Below the pieces are notes generated by a model. That model worked only from the letters and a program-made list of their open reading frames with translations. It was not told the origin of the DNA and made no database searches. The translations under genes were made by a program, and so were the position numbers. A stretch of DNA of 5,553 nt from the NCBI GenBank assembly GCA_003646045.1, contig QNDV01000187.1, positions 1 through 5,553 on the forward strand, written 5' to 3'. This document shows, one piece after another, positions 5,477 through 5,553 of this stretch (position 1 is the first letter of the stretch; the number at the start of each line of letters is the position of its first letter). The DNA comes from a bacterium (GTDB lineage: Bacteria; Krumholzibacteriota; Krumholzibacteria; LZORAL124-64-63).

Positions 5477-5553
5477 TGATTGCCCTTGTCCCCACCCCCA
5501 AACCGGCGCAAGCTTACGAAACAACCCATGACCCACCCGGAATCGAAAGGCCC

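Larger units (their letters stand above)
5276..5553. other. Non-coding regulatory region upstream of lexA
   Basis: This 278-bp stretch holds the lexA leader, promoter and operator (to 5348), then an AT-rich segment with repeats and a return to GC-rich sequence near 5461. No convincing complete gene is seen on either strand. Plus-strand frames are open to the right edge from ATG 5449 (also ATG 5476, same frame: MIALVPTPKPAQAYETTHDP...) and from ATG 5528 (MTHPESKG...). None has a clear ribosome site, so a divergent gene starting here is possible but not established. No tRNA or CRISPR structure is visible. Confidence 0.5.

Noticed and set aside
4896..5501. Minus-strand open frame of about 200 codons overlapping lexA and its promoter
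   Set aside because: It runs through the promoter and palindrome and then shadows lexA in another frame with Gly/Pro/Arg-rich sequence; no domain is visible.
1..5553. CRISPR array, tRNA/rRNA genes, insertion sequence ends
   Set aside because: No regularly spaced repeats, cloverleaf-like segments, transposase or long terminal inverted repeats were seen.

Overview
The window is GC-rich bacterial DNA with coding content almost entirely on the minus strand. It carries two functional blocks. The right block (about 2385-5348) is an SOS-type mutagenesis operon, lexA-imuA-imuB, read from right to left behind a well-formed promoter at 5320-5348. The left block (1-2306) is a sucrose (compatible-solute) biosynthesis pair: a sucrose-phosphate synthase with a fused HAD domain, then the start of a separate sucrose-phosphate phosphatase that runs off the window. 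The codon use, the lexA-imuA-imuB arrangement and the SPS/SPP pair fit a GC-rich Gammaproteobacterium, possibly a halophilic or halotolerant sulfur- or nitrogen-oxidising type. That assignment is inference from gene content, not a sequence match.

Layout, right to left on the minus strand. At 5349-5553 there is a comparatively AT-rich non-coding stretch with phased A-tracts and two palindromes, and possibly the beginning of a divergent plus-strand unit. At 5320-5348 lies a promoter TTGACA-N17-TTTAAT whose spacer contains the perfect 14-bp palindrome CAGACATATGTCTG, the obvious candidate LexA operator. lexA (5275-4649) is followed after 40 bp by imuA (4608-3925, strong GGAGG ribosome site). imuB (about 3893-2385) comes next, about 31 bp past the imuA stop, or overlapping imuA if a better-placed upstream GTG is used. 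A 78-bp gap then leads to the sps gene (2306-156), which overlaps the spp start (159) by ATGA.

How the genes work together. LexA should repress its own operon through the spacer palindrome. DNA damage would trigger RecA-stimulated self-cleavage at Ala94-Gly95 and release ImuA and ImuB, the accessory proteins of the ImuA-ImuB-DnaE2 translesion system. dnaE2, usually the next gene in such cassettes, is not here; its place is taken by sps. SPS makes sucrose-6-phosphate from UDP-glucose and fructose-6-phosphate, and the separate SPP removes the phosphate. The same-strand junction with no visible terminator raises the possibility of read-through from the damage-response operon into sucrose synthesis. 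The most interesting points are the unfamiliar operator paired with a divergent LexA recognition helix, a duplicated hexapeptide next to the LexA cleavage site, and the substitution of dnaE2 by osmolyte genes.
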